Assembly: GCA_914767885.1 (NCBI GenBank)
Contig: CAJZBQ010000029.1
Location: forward strand, 310,001 to 374,000
Direction of reading: 5' to 3'
From: Blepharisma stoltei
Lineage: Eukaryota; Ciliophora; Heterotrichea; Heterotrichida; Blepharismidae
DNA: 64,000 bases
A program made the position numbers and the translations under genes. This document shows positions 1-9,900 of this stretch, piece after piece; position 1 is the first letter of the stretch, and each line of letters begins with the position of its first letter. The notes under the pieces were generated by a model. That model had not been told where the DNA came from. It searched no databases and saw only the letters and a program-made list of their open reading frames with translations.

Positions 1-2
1 AT

Positions 3-1374
3 ACCCAAGAAGGAATCAGAGCTTTTTGAAAAGGAAATTTCGTCCAACTTGTAAGGATGTTAATGTTAATGCTGAATATTTAAAGTCTCTACTTCCAGTA
101 GCGTGTTGGCACAAGCGAATTGGGTGGACTTCCACCTCTGGTTCCTCTGAGCCCAGGCCGAAACCCCTGGTTTCTCGGTAGTGGGTTGCCCTTTTTGTGT
201 CCGCAGACCTCTGCCGGGCACCACCATTTCCAACTCAGTCCCTTCGCCCTTCTAAGGCCAACTGTACCTACCCTGGCCGATGTCGTCCACATATTTCGGG
301 ACCCTTTAACCGGAGGAACCGCTTTGTTTGAGAGTCTAGCCTGCTTCCCCTTTTACCAGGTCATCCCCCTGAGTAAAAACTCAACCACTTACGTGATTCG
401 GGGCAAAGCCATCAAGAGCAGCCTGAGCAGGGAAATCACCCTGCTCCATTTCGAGCACCCACTGGCTAGGGTGCTGCTGGAAAAAGGATTCACTATTAAC
501 TACCCAAGGATCAGGCCACAAATCAGCGGGTCTGTGCTTAAGCCCATCGCCTCTGGGCTCCTGATGTTGCTGGGCTATATCATTCCTCCTGAAAACCATG
601 CCCGGATATACATGGGTTACCGTCACACGAGAGGACAGGTCGGACGTCATCCGCCATTTTATGTATATCCAACTTGTAAGGATAATTCCATACTCAGCAA
701 TTGTAACAATAACATAGCAATTCATGATGTATGACTATTTCAAAAGAAACTATTTTCAGTCCACGACAAACCAAGGCAGAGCTCAAACTTTGCTTTATAA
801 TTTTCTGCCAGGATCAATTGCGGGAGCAATAGCAGTGACGTGGACTTATCCTTTTGAAGTTGTAAGGACACGACTAGCAGTGCAGGTCACGTCGAAAATC
901 TACACAGGAATCTTCCATGCTTTCTCTCATATAGGACATAATGAAGGGTATAAAGGTCTTTTTAATGGTTTTTCACCCACAATGTTAGGAATAGTTGTGT
1001 ACAGCGGAACAACATTTTCGTTGTATTTTTCGTCAAAAGAAATTATAGGTCACAAAGGCTCAAAAGAGCACTTTCTATTTGGAGCAGTTTCAGGGCTATT
1101 AGGGCAATTATCATCATATCCTTTTGAAGTCATTAGAAAAAGAATGCAGGCTCATGGATTCATTGAAAAAGTGTCATCCTTTAAATCGTCATCTGGAGAT
1201 TTTGCTTTAAAAGGATGGATGAGCTATGGATTCATGATAGTGAAAACCGAAGGAGTCAAAGGTCTATTTAAAGGCTTTACTATGAATATGGTAAAGTCTC
1301 CAATTGCTTCCGGAATAGTGCATACTTCAAACGAAGCTCTAAACCTATATGCAAACAAGAGCTGGAAGAAATAA
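3..1374 (+). CDS. Mitochondrial carrier (SLC25) family protein, 5' end outside window
   Basis: Inner-membrane solute carrier; the start lies upstream of the window. The first exon piece (3-58) reads ...EGIRAFWKGNFVQLVR. After removal of a GC-rich insertion (59-683, keeping one repeat copy) and a 15-nt intron (703-717) it continues IIPYSAIQFMMYDYF. Two later carrier signatures are visible, YPFEVVRTRL near 848 and YPFEVIRKRM near 1120, each followed by an EG..GLF.GF motif, so repeats 2 and 3 of the tripartite fold are complete. TGA at 31-33 is read as Trp. The closest feel is the CoA/ADP-type branch (SLC25A16/A42), but the substrate cannot be told from this. It lies head to tail with the next gene, 63 bp apart. 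Confidence 0.85.
59..667 (+). mobile_element. G-family GC-rich retroposon-like insertion (G1)
   Basis: A 609-bp GC-rich block inside the carrier coding sequence, flanked by a 16-bp direct repeat, tccaacttgtaaggat, at 43-58 and 668-683. Removing the block with one repeat copy joins LVR to IIPYSAIQF in frame. The right end carries the family tail gccattttatgtata. The family hairpin (GAAACCCCTGGTTTC context) is at 158-180. The long ORFs on both strands of this block are GC-driven and have no recognisable product. Confidence 0.85.
703..717 (+). other. 15-nt spliceosomal intron
   Basis: gtaacaataacatag. Removal joins YSAI to QFMMYDYF of the carrier; left in place it gives an in-frame TAG. The length and GT...AG ends match the other introns in the window. 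Confidence 0.9.
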
Positions 1375-1437
1375 GCTGAATAATCTTAGAGATGTTATGA
1401 TTAATTAAATTTTGATGGATTTTCACAATTTTTCATA

Positions 1438-2628
1438 ATGTTAAGCCATATTCGTCGGTGCTTTAGTTTTTCCCAGAAACTTACATTTACAGACCCAAAT
1501 GCTTTGAAAATCCCGACCTTCCGTTGCATTGATGAGAATGGCTTACCATTAAAAGGAGCTGAAGTTTACATAGACGCTGTTTCTAAGTCATTACTGATGG
1601 ACATATACAAGACAATGGTTGAGGTCCGAGAATTTGACACAATTTTCTACGATCTCCAGCGCCAAGGCAAGGTTTCTTTCTATATGCAAAACACTGGTGA
1701 AGAAGGGCTACAAGCTGGCACAGCTGCAGCCTTAGATAAAGATGATTGGATTTGTCCACAATATAGAGAGCTCGGCTTATTCTTCTGGCGAGGCTTCGAT
1801 ATCCAATTAGCAAGCCACCAAATGTACGGCAACAAATTAGACCTAGGGGAAGGCAAACAAATGCCAGTTCACTATGGCTGCAATGCTGCAAAAATTCAAC
1901 ATGTCAGTTCTCCACTTGCCACACAAATTCCACAAGCTGCAGGATTGGGATATGGGCTGAAAATCAGAGGCGAACAAAACATTTGTGTGTGCTTTTATGG
2001 TGAAGGAGCAGCCAGTGAAGGGGATGCTCATGCTGGGTTAAACTTTGCGGCGACTACAAAAGCACATACACTTTTCGTATGCAGGAACAATAAATATGCA
2101 ATAAGTACACCGATAACGGATCAGTTTGCAAGTGATGGAATTGCGCCTAGAGGAGTTGGATATGGGATGCCAAGCATCAGGGCTGATGGAAATGATGTAT
2201 TTGCAGCTTATAACGCAGTAAAAGAGTCAAGAAAATTAGTTCTCAGCACACCTGGGCCGGTGTTATTAGAATTTATGACTTATAGAGTTGGCCATCATTC
2301 GACGTCTGATGACTCTACCCGATACCGCACAAAAGAGGAAATTGAGTTTTATAAGAATGTGGATAATCCCATTTTAAGGACTGAAAAGTTCATGATGCAT
2401 GCTGGATGGCTTGATTTTGACCCTGTTCAATATGCTAAAGATGTAAGAGAACGAGTTTTGAAAGCCAAAACAGTCGCAGAACATATTGAGTTTCCGAAAT
2501 GGACAGTGATGTTTTCCAATGTATATGACAAGCTGACACCTGAGCTTGAAAGACAACAAGAAGAAATGAAAAAACACTTGGAGAAGTATGGGGACAAATA
2601 TCATATTGAAAAGCATGAGGCTGTATAA
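1438..2628 (+). CDS. BCKDHA: Branched-chain 2-oxoacid dehydrogenase E1 subunit alpha
   Basis: Thiamine-diphosphate-dependent decarboxylase subunit of the mitochondrial branched-chain ketoacid dehydrogenase complex (Leu/Ile/Val breakdown). 396 aa, uninterrupted. The N-terminus MLSHIRRCFSFSQK is basic and hydroxylated like a matrix-targeting peptide. The ThDP motif GEGAASEGDAHAGLNFAA is near residues 187-204, and the phosphorylation-loop motif YRVGHHSTSDDSTRYR (about 281-296) is the BCKDHA version rather than pyruvate dehydrogenase, which lacks STSDDS. E1-beta is not in the window. It converges on the PDI-like gene, 60 bp apart. It is one of the few genes here with no insertion. Confidence 0.95.
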   Translation: MLSHIRRCFSFSQKLTFTDPNALKIPTFRCIDENGLPLKGAEVYIDAVSKSLLMDIYKTMVEVREFDTIFYDLQRQGKVSFYMQNTGEEGLQAGTAAALDKDDWICPQYRELGLFFWRGFDIQLASHQMYGNKLDLGEGKQMPVHYGCNAAKIQHVSSPLATQIPQAAGLGYGLKIRGEQNICVCFYGEGAASEGDAHAGLNFAATTKAHTLFVCRNNKYAISTPITDQFASDGIAPRGVGYGMPSIRADGNDVFAAYNAVKESRKLVLSTPGPVLLEFMTYRVGHHSTSDDSTRYRTKEEIEFYKNVDNPILRTEKFMMHAGWLDFDPVQYAKDVRERVLKAKTVAEHIEFPKWTVMFSNVYDKLTPELERQQEEMKKHLEKYGDKYHIEKHEAV

Positions 2629-2688
2629 GATAACCCAGGTAAATAATCTTTTATTCATAACTCTTAAATTAGAAAATAAAAATCTTCT

Positions 2689-5309
2689 TTATAGATCAGG
2701 GGTGTGTGGCTTTATTGTTAAATCTGAATTTAACTGTATAAAAGTTAGCAAGTTTTCAAAAGATTTTTCTTCCTTGAAATCTATCCCAGTTTTATCATTT
2801 GCTGGGTAAAATTTTATGGTTGGAAACTCAGTTATAATTATTCCTTTAATATCATTTTTATTCATATCTATTTTTGAGACAATTATGTTATCGTTTTCGA
2901 CAAGCATCTCCGCTAGTTTTTGAAATTCTTTTTCGACGTCCTTGCATTCAGAACATCCCTCAGCCATGAATTCTACAATGACATTTATGTTTTTGTCATA
3001 TACAATTTCTTCAAAATTTTTTCCAACTAAAACCCTCAAGCTATTTTCAAAAGGGTTTTCAGGTATTTCTTGAGATTTTAAATAAGGAACGGCAGAATTA
3101 TTTTTGAACTCCTCAATTAATAGTCTAGCTGAGCTAATAGTAAATTTATTTTTAATTTTGTATTTAGATGTGCTAAGCATAGGATCAATTATCATAAACG
3201 TTGGCTGATTTTTTTCACTAATTCCTACCATTTCTGAAAATATAGGATAATCAGAAATATCTCCATATATAAAAGTAATAAAATCCCTATACTCATTAGC
3301 TAATTCCTCAATTTCGCTTTTATATAGTTCTGCTTCACTTTTTGCTCTTAAAAATAAAGCTGCTTGGTTTTTATTTTGTAATATAAAATCAATAGAATAG
3401 CTGTCAAGAGGTATTAAAGAAGGTTTTTTGTGTAATTCAATAAGTCTTATAAATTTTAATATGTCAGTTTCTTCAATATCAAGCTTCACTTTTTCTTGCC
3501 CAAAATCTTTAAATATTATCACTTGGCTTTGTATGACATTAAAACAGTCCCAAGTATCAGAATTAATTGAAACATAAAAGGCCGGCTCTTCGATTTTTTG
3601 AGCGATATATTCAAAGGATTTTATGATTGGAATATCAGGTTTTGAAAATAAGACAATAGCTGTTTTCTCTAATTCAATTTTATTGAGTAAATCTTCTGTT
3701 TCATTTATGTATAAAATTGAAATTCCTAGCTGCCTTTGGCTTATTAATATGCATTAAAATGGCGACACGTGCTAGCCTGCCCTTTTGGTGCAACAGTCCA
3801 GATCTTATGGCTACGGCGAACTGGGATGCACTCTGAGCCGAGATGAAGTGCAGGCTCGAGAGATGTGTATCCGAGTAAGTTTTGGTTGATTTCCTGTGGT
3901 TGGAAATGGAGGTGCCCGGTAATGTCCTTTGGATCCGAGGATCCATGGATATTCCTCTACCGAGAAACTGGGGGTTTCGCCCAGACCACAGGGAGTAGTC
4001 TTTTTCCTGTAGCTGTCGAAGGGAGGCACTTCGTCATCCGATAGACTCCAAGGATCCATGAATCAAGCTACCCAATCGCCCGTAGCAGCAGAAATCCAAA
4101 AGCCGCCCACTAAAGACTGAGCCTCAACAAGGAGATAGAAGTGCCGGAAGGGCACTCATATGAGGGATAGACTCTCTGGGCTGGAGTCTAAAAGCGGTCG
4201 AACCTCCTTGTACGGGAGGTCTTTGGTGATTGCGTCACCAATATGGCTAACGCCTTACTTTTAATAATCCTAATTCTAATCCTTTGACTTATTATTGGAA
4301 AATTCGTTGGAGGATTAGAGAGGAGATAATTTAGAAACTCGAAAACTACTTAAATTCCTAGACTTTAATGTCTAATGGCTATAATTAATAGATAGTTTGT
4401 TTAGTTAGCTGCCTTTTAGTTATATACATTAAAATGCATGGCGAACCAACCCACCCTCTTAGCATCTGTAGCAGGGATAACCAGGGACATTGTGGCAGAG
4501 AGATGGCGTCCAGTGATGTGCATTAGGCAGAGCTTTACTTAGCTTTGGAGGAGCGCAATATCTGATTAGACCGACCGCAGCTCATTCCTGGATCAAGGTT
4601 TTACCTCTTGGCTGAGATAGACTCGGAGTTAGAAAGAGAAAGCCAAAAAAGTCTGCATGACCAATCGGGCAATTACCTAGAACGATACCAGGCGTTGCGT
4701 CGTAGGCGACGAGTTTTATCTTGGTCGACAGCTTGATCAGAAATTCGCTTTTCGAAATTTTTTCGAAGGGCAGCCCAAGTCTGACTTACGGTTTTGTGAC
4801 GCAAGCCTCAGGCGATGAGAATTTTACCCTAGAAGGTGTCGGCAGTTAGCCCAATAATAAACGAAAGTGGAGAATCGCACCCATAGGTGCTACCGGGAGC
4901 TTTTCAATAATAGTTAACCTTATCTTAACCTTAGCTGCCTTTTAGTTCATAATATGATAGAATCAGAGCTCATTTGTCCACTGTATTCTATTGGAATTCT
5001 TCCGATAAAATAAACTAATTTTGGGAATGATGTAATTCCATAATCTACAGCGATATCACTGTTATTTGCATTAAACACTCCCAGTTTAAAAGAAGGAGAT
5101 AAATGCAATAATTTCTTAGCAGCTTTGATAAATTCAGGATGAAAATTTTGACATTGAATATCTTCTTCTATATAGAATTCCACTAGCATCTTTTGATGGA
5201 TTTTCACAATATCTTTGAAGTTTTTATCAGTCAATGTAATAGTAGGATTGTCTTCTAAGGCAAAAATAAATAAAGGATAAATAATAAGAATCAAAAATTT
5301 TAATGCCAT
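2689..5309 (-). CDS. Divergent protein disulfide isomerase / thioredoxin-domain ER protein
   Basis: After removal of two tandem GC-rich insertions (1,205 bp between the outer repeat copies) the frame gives 471 aa. A signal peptide (MALKFLILIIYPLFIFA) is followed by a thioredoxin domain whose active site is degenerate (DIQCQNF instead of CxxC), two middle thioredoxin-like regions, and a C-terminal thioredoxin domain with an intact CxxC (GCSECKD) and the cis-proline context EFPTIKFYP. There is no KDEL-type tail (ends KPHTPDL), so retention in the ER is not assured. TGA at 4954-4956 is read as Trp at the upstream side of the junction. Function as an oxidoreductase or chaperone follows from the fold; the loss of one active site is seen directly. 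Confidence 0.8.
3738..4405 (-). mobile_element. G-family insertion (G2), distal copy of a tandem pair
   Basis: Tail at the left (gcattaaaatggcg at about 3752), so it is inverted relative to G1. The hairpin motif lies at 3957-3982. The flanking repeat tagctgccttt is at 3727-3737 and 4406-4416. The GC-rich core (3757-4260) is clearly homologous to G9 at 37960-38480; the remaining 140 bp up to 4405 is AT-rich. Confidence 0.8.
4422..4930 (-). mobile_element. G-family insertion (G3), proximal copy of a tandem pair
   Basis: Starts with the tail-like cattaaaatgcatggcg and is GC-rich throughout. It is bounded by 17-bp copies of ttagctgccttttagtt at 4405-4421 and 4931-4947. It shares its target repeat with G2, so three copies of the same coding hexadecamer-like word flank two insertions. 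Keeping a single copy restores the PDI reading frame (...TKRQL-GISILYINE...). Confidence 0.78.
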
Positions 5310-5404
5310 AATTAAATTTATAATTGCAAATTTTTAATAAATATTTCATTATATTACTATGCCAAAGCACTAGGAAATAGATCGCATATAAATAATAATC
5401 TGCA

Positions 5405-6909
5405 TTAATCTGCTTTTGATCTATCAAAATAAGCTGATTTTATAACAAAAATCCCTATATCTGTTGAAAAAGCGATATGAGGGCTTCTAACATGAACAAC
5501 ATAAGGATATCCCATCGAAAAATACGCAAAATTTTTATACTCATCAGTAAGCTCATCTATATCTCTAATATAATTTCTTTCAATTAATCCTTCATTATCC
5601 CATATACAAATACTCCCTTCCACATCCACTGTAACTATTACAAGTTTGCTAAAAACCAAATTTTCTTCTATATTAATTTTACTTTTATTTTAATGGAAGA
5701 TTCGGAAAGTACTGTTTCCCATTCTTCTTCTTTTTATGAAGAAGACGGAACTTTACAAGCATGGTCCTGAAATAAAGACCTAATGCAATAAATTTTTAAG
5801 TTTAAGTTTATTGAATTACTCTCGCAAATATTTTTGCGTTAAGTCCCCTTGTTGAGGTTCAGCTAATTTAACAGCTCTGAAAAACGGTAGGTGAACCGGC
5901 CTAACCATCAAACCGCTAAAGTTAAGTTAGGACTCCTCTAGTCAAGCCAGACACAACAATGACCTCTTCACTTCAAGCCGAAGCTCTCAAGAAGTTGGAC
6001 TTCTCTCACTGAACTCGTGATTTTAGGTCCATCCTGTGAGCAGGTGCTAGGACCTATCACTAACTGACATTTTTAATATTGTGATGCAATAAATAACTCT
6101 CTCTCTATATTAATTTGGTCATATGATGGCCCACTATGAAATTCATCTTGTGTTTCTTTTATATACAAATAATTAAGAGCTGCAATATCAGCTTTACAAG
6201 ACCCTATATCATGCCTTATTTTGCCTGTAGATATATCCAAAATTTTTATATGTCTATTTTCTTGCACCAAAATAATCAAATCATTAACTAATTTCATATG
6301 AGAAATATGGCCAAATGAATTTTTGAACTTTGTGATCTCGCTGAGCTTTGCTTTCTCATTTTTAAATTCGATAATATTTAGTGTCCGAGTTTGGTTAGAG
6401 TTAAATGATAAAAAAAGTACGCGGTTCCCATCAAAATCTATAGGAGAACTAAAAGGTGGCAGCGTAGAAATTTCAAAATGCCGTTTAGTTTCTGATGAAA
6501 TTTGCGTGATATGAATAGTATTTTTATTGATAAATGACAACGATTCTTTAGGAATCGTAATAAGACAAACTACATCTTCTCTCATAAGAACCTGCGTGTC
6601 ATGACAAATATGAACTGAGTGATCATTATCATTAGAAACAGCTAATCTTGCAGTACATTGATTACTAGACATCAAAGTCACTAAATTATATAAATCTCCA
6701 ACTGCAGAATATATGATATTATCCCTTGCAACGTGAATTCCTCTTATGCATTCTTCACTAAACTCAGCAATAACAATTTCTTGACCTGTCCAAAAATTAT
6801 GATATAATATTCTCCCAAATGCTGAGCCATAAGCAATCCCTTGTTCACTCATGGAAAGACATAAAACAGGATCCCCAAATCTTATATCTATAAATGAAAC
6901 TAATGCCAT
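5405..6909 (-). CDS. WD40-like beta-propeller protein
   Basis: 363 aa after removal of a 301-bp G insertion and a 112-bp short IES. The ATG at 6909-6907 opens MALVSFIDIRFGDPVLCLSM. Degenerate WD repeats are visible: GIAYGSAFGRILYHNFWTG, LVIVTVDVEGSICIWD and SPHIAFSTDIGIFVIKS. The junction reads IERELFIAL-EENLVFSKLVIV, which is smooth. No full-length ortholog is recognised; a scaffold role is inferred from the fold only. The gene is 13 bp downstream of the HOOK gene on the same strand, so their ends are very close. Confidence 0.7.
5671..5782 (-). other. Short unique IES, 112 bp, CTA/TAG repeats
   Basis: On the plus strand CTA occurs at 5668-5670 and 5780-5782. Removal joins ELFIAL to EENLVFS in frame, whereas every frame through the block meets TAA or TAG. 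It is non-repetitive within the window. It contains a 32-codon plus-strand ORF that I regard as chance. Confidence 0.72.
5794..6083 (+). mobile_element. G-family insertion (G4)
   Basis: 290 bp, moderately GC-rich, with tail acatttttaatattgtg at the right. The 11-bp direct repeat atgcaataaat is at 5783-5793 and 6084-6094. It abuts the 112-bp IES, the left repeat starting one base after the IES repeat, so the two must be removed from adjoining positions. Confidence 0.75.
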
Positions 6910-6922
6910 AAAATATAAAAAA

Positions 6923-9900
6923 TTAATATTCAATTTTACTAACTGCATTGAGTTTTCTGGCCTCTTTGCCCATTTCTTTATACACAACTTTAAGAAGCGT
7001 GGCGGCTTCCTTCCAACATCTTTTCAGCTCTTTATTCATTTTATGGGAATCAGCTAATTGTTTTTCTTTTTCTTCAAGCTTTTTCTTTAAATTCATAACG
7101 TCTTCGGCATGCTCAGGATAAGGCTGCTCCCTCATGGTGTTCATTCTTTTTCACTCATTCATGCCGCTATTTCTTTCATATTTTAGCTTAGCTATTAGCA
7201 GCTCTCTTTCATTTTGCAATTCTAGCATAGCTTCTTCAGCTTGTTTCACCATTTGGTTTTGTTTCCAATCATTATCATTTTTCAGCTTATTTATTGCTTC
7301 ACTATGCTGGGCTTCTAAAATCTGAATAGTGTCAGTTTTATCTTTTAAAATTTCTTGGATTCGGTCTTCTTTATCATGAAGCCGAATCAGCAAGCTTCCA
7401 TTTTCGCTTTTCAAAGTAATTATTTCTCTTTCTAAGTCAAATAGTTTTAGGCTGCAGTCTTCATTTTCTGCCTGTTTTTGTTTTTTTAAAGACTCAATAC
7501 TTTCAGTGTACCATTTTTCTTTGTCACTATGCTCTCTGACTTTATCATTTAGCAGTTTCTCACTTACTCCCCCCCCTCCGTGAGTGAACAAAACCATTAG
7601 AAAAATCCCTATTTTTTTGCCCAAAAACCCACCCTCTGTGAGTGAACAAAAATTTTTTTTAATAGAAAATTTTTTATGGAAAAAAAAAATTTGATATATA
7701 AATGATAATTAGTATAATGAAATCTGTTTAATTTTAAACGAATTGCTTTTTAAAACATAAATTTTGTAAATTAAATTAATATTTTCCTTTCCAATTATTG
7801 CGAATTATTATTTTTTTTAAATTTCAAAAAAATAAATTTTTCTTAAAAAAAAAAACAATTAACCCCCCTCCGTGAGTGAACGAAATTTTTTTGTTCACTC
7901 ACGGAGGGGGGGGGGAGTTAGCAAAAGTTCTTTGATTTTTAATTCGTTTTTATTTATTGTGCTTTGCAAGTTTATAGTTTCTTCTCTGCATTCAATAAAT
8001 CTTTTGTACATTAGATCTTTTTCTTCATGGAGTTTTTTGACATCCTGCATTAATGCATCTTTAGTGGCTTTCATACCTTCAATTTCGTAAAAAAGCTGCT
8101 CATTTTTGAGTCTGTAGCTTTGGGAATTTGAGACTGAATCTGAAACGACTTTCATTTGGTCTGTGACAGCGTCGATTTGTTTTAATAGCCTTTGAGTGTA
8201 CATAGAGTCATTATATTTCTGGGTATCGTATTCTTCTTTGAGCATTTTTATTGATTCTGATAGCTGCCTTTGTTTTTGTTTAGCTTTTTCGTATTTATTT
8301 TTAAAAACAATTTTTTCTCGTTGGCACAAATCTAATTGCTCTTGGCCGAGGGTGGTGAATTTTCTTGATCCTGCCCTTGAAAGTTCTAGTTTTAGATCTT
8401 CTGATTCTACTCTATAAATGAAAGAATCCTCGCTGGCTGCTGAATTTATTTCATTCAAATTTTGGCATTCCTGTAGCCTTGATTCAGCAAATTCCAATTT
8501 TTCTGATAATTCTTCAGCTTTTTTATTTAATCGTTTTATCTGTTTTTCTTTGTTTTCTAAAGCAAAAGCTACCTCCGCCAATCCGTGAGCGAAAAAAAAA
8601 ATTTTGTTCGTTTACGTAGGGATTTAATTTTTTTTCTTCAAAATTAAACAAAATTCTAATTTGTAAAAATTAAGAAGTAGAAATTTATTTAATTTGCAAA
8701 ACTATGTTTTAAATTGCAAGCTGTTTAAAATTAAACAGAATTAGCTAGAGATTTCATTATACTAATTATCACATATAATCAATTTTTTTTCAAAAAAATT
8801 TTTTGTTCGCTGACGAAGGGTGGGTTTTTGGTCAAAATATAGAGATTTTTTCCAATTTTTTTTTTCGCTCACGGAGGGGGAGTAAGGACTCTGATTTATC
8901 TTTTTCGCGACTAAACTGATCTTTTAAATATACATTACATTATATTACTATCTGGTGTTTAAGGTGTCTAGTGCCCGCACCCTTATAAAAGGGATATAGC
9001 TAAACTAGTGACGTCACCGAGCCATCTAGGATTCACGATGGTAACCCCATAGTCCAAGCCTTCTATCAAAGCTTCGCCGCCAGTCTTAGCCGTAAGTCTC
9101 ACCCGGCGCGTTGCCGATGCCTCCTCATACTCAGCTCCTGTGCGTGTTCCGCCTAAGGGTCATCTTCCCGTGGAGATGTGCTGAGAGGTAAAAACCTGAG
9201 CCTCTTGAGTGTATTGAGGAGCAGTTCCTCTGGCTATCCCCAGAGTTAAACTGCTATTGCTGTGCAGAAGTTCTCGAGGTAAAACCTAACCCCATAAATA
9301 AAATTGCTTGAGGGAGAGAAAATTGGCGATACCAATTTCACTCGAACCGAATGCCATTTTATTTATGATCATTTAAATATACAATATTTTGCCTTAGCTT
9401 GCCTAGTTCATTATTTTCTTCAAGTAACTGCTTATATCTTCCTTCTAAACTTTCATGCTGTTTGACTAAATCTGACTCCCCCCCTTTAAATTGGAACAAA
9501 ATATATTTAAAATTTCCATTTTTGGTAAATTAATCCCCCGTTAAATTGAACACAATTTAATTTTAAAATAAAAAATTTATATATATATAAAAATCATAAT
9601 TTTATATGTAAAAGGTTTGATATAAATTAAATGTTTCTTCTTAACTAAAATTAAACATTTAGTTATATCCTGCTCTTGTTTAAAGAATAGAGTATAAAGA
9701 GCATCTTATTTAAATAAATTTATTATCCTCCCTAGCTATAAATTTTTAAAAACAATTTTATTTTTTTTGATAAAAATAATTTTTTATTTAATTAATTTTG
9801 ATATAAAATCAATACGAATTCTTTACAAAAATTCAAAATTTACTTATTTCTTGCTTTATTTTAAAGAATAGAGTATAAATAGCATCTTATTTAAACAAAA

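Noticed and set aside
59-667. G family as tRNA-derived SINEs
   Set aside because: I looked for A- and B-box words (GGTTCGANTCC) and found only loose partial matches in some copies, not in a consistent place. The origin of the head is left open.
120-734. 200-codon ORF inside the first GC-rich block, and similar long ORFs in the other G copies
   Set aside because: GC-rich DNA has few stops; several frames are open at once, none is conserved between G copies, and all are interrupted by family indels. No reverse transcriptase or other motif is present.
3738-4930. Ribosomal or structured RNA gene in the GC-rich stretches
   Set aside because: The stretches are insertions with target repeats and family tails, and no rRNA core or tRNA arms could be recognised.
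5692-5787. Small plus-strand gene starting ATGGAAGATTCGG, 32 codons
   Set aside because: It lies wholly in the 112-bp interval whose removal joins the WD frame, and its stop falls in the target repeat of G4.
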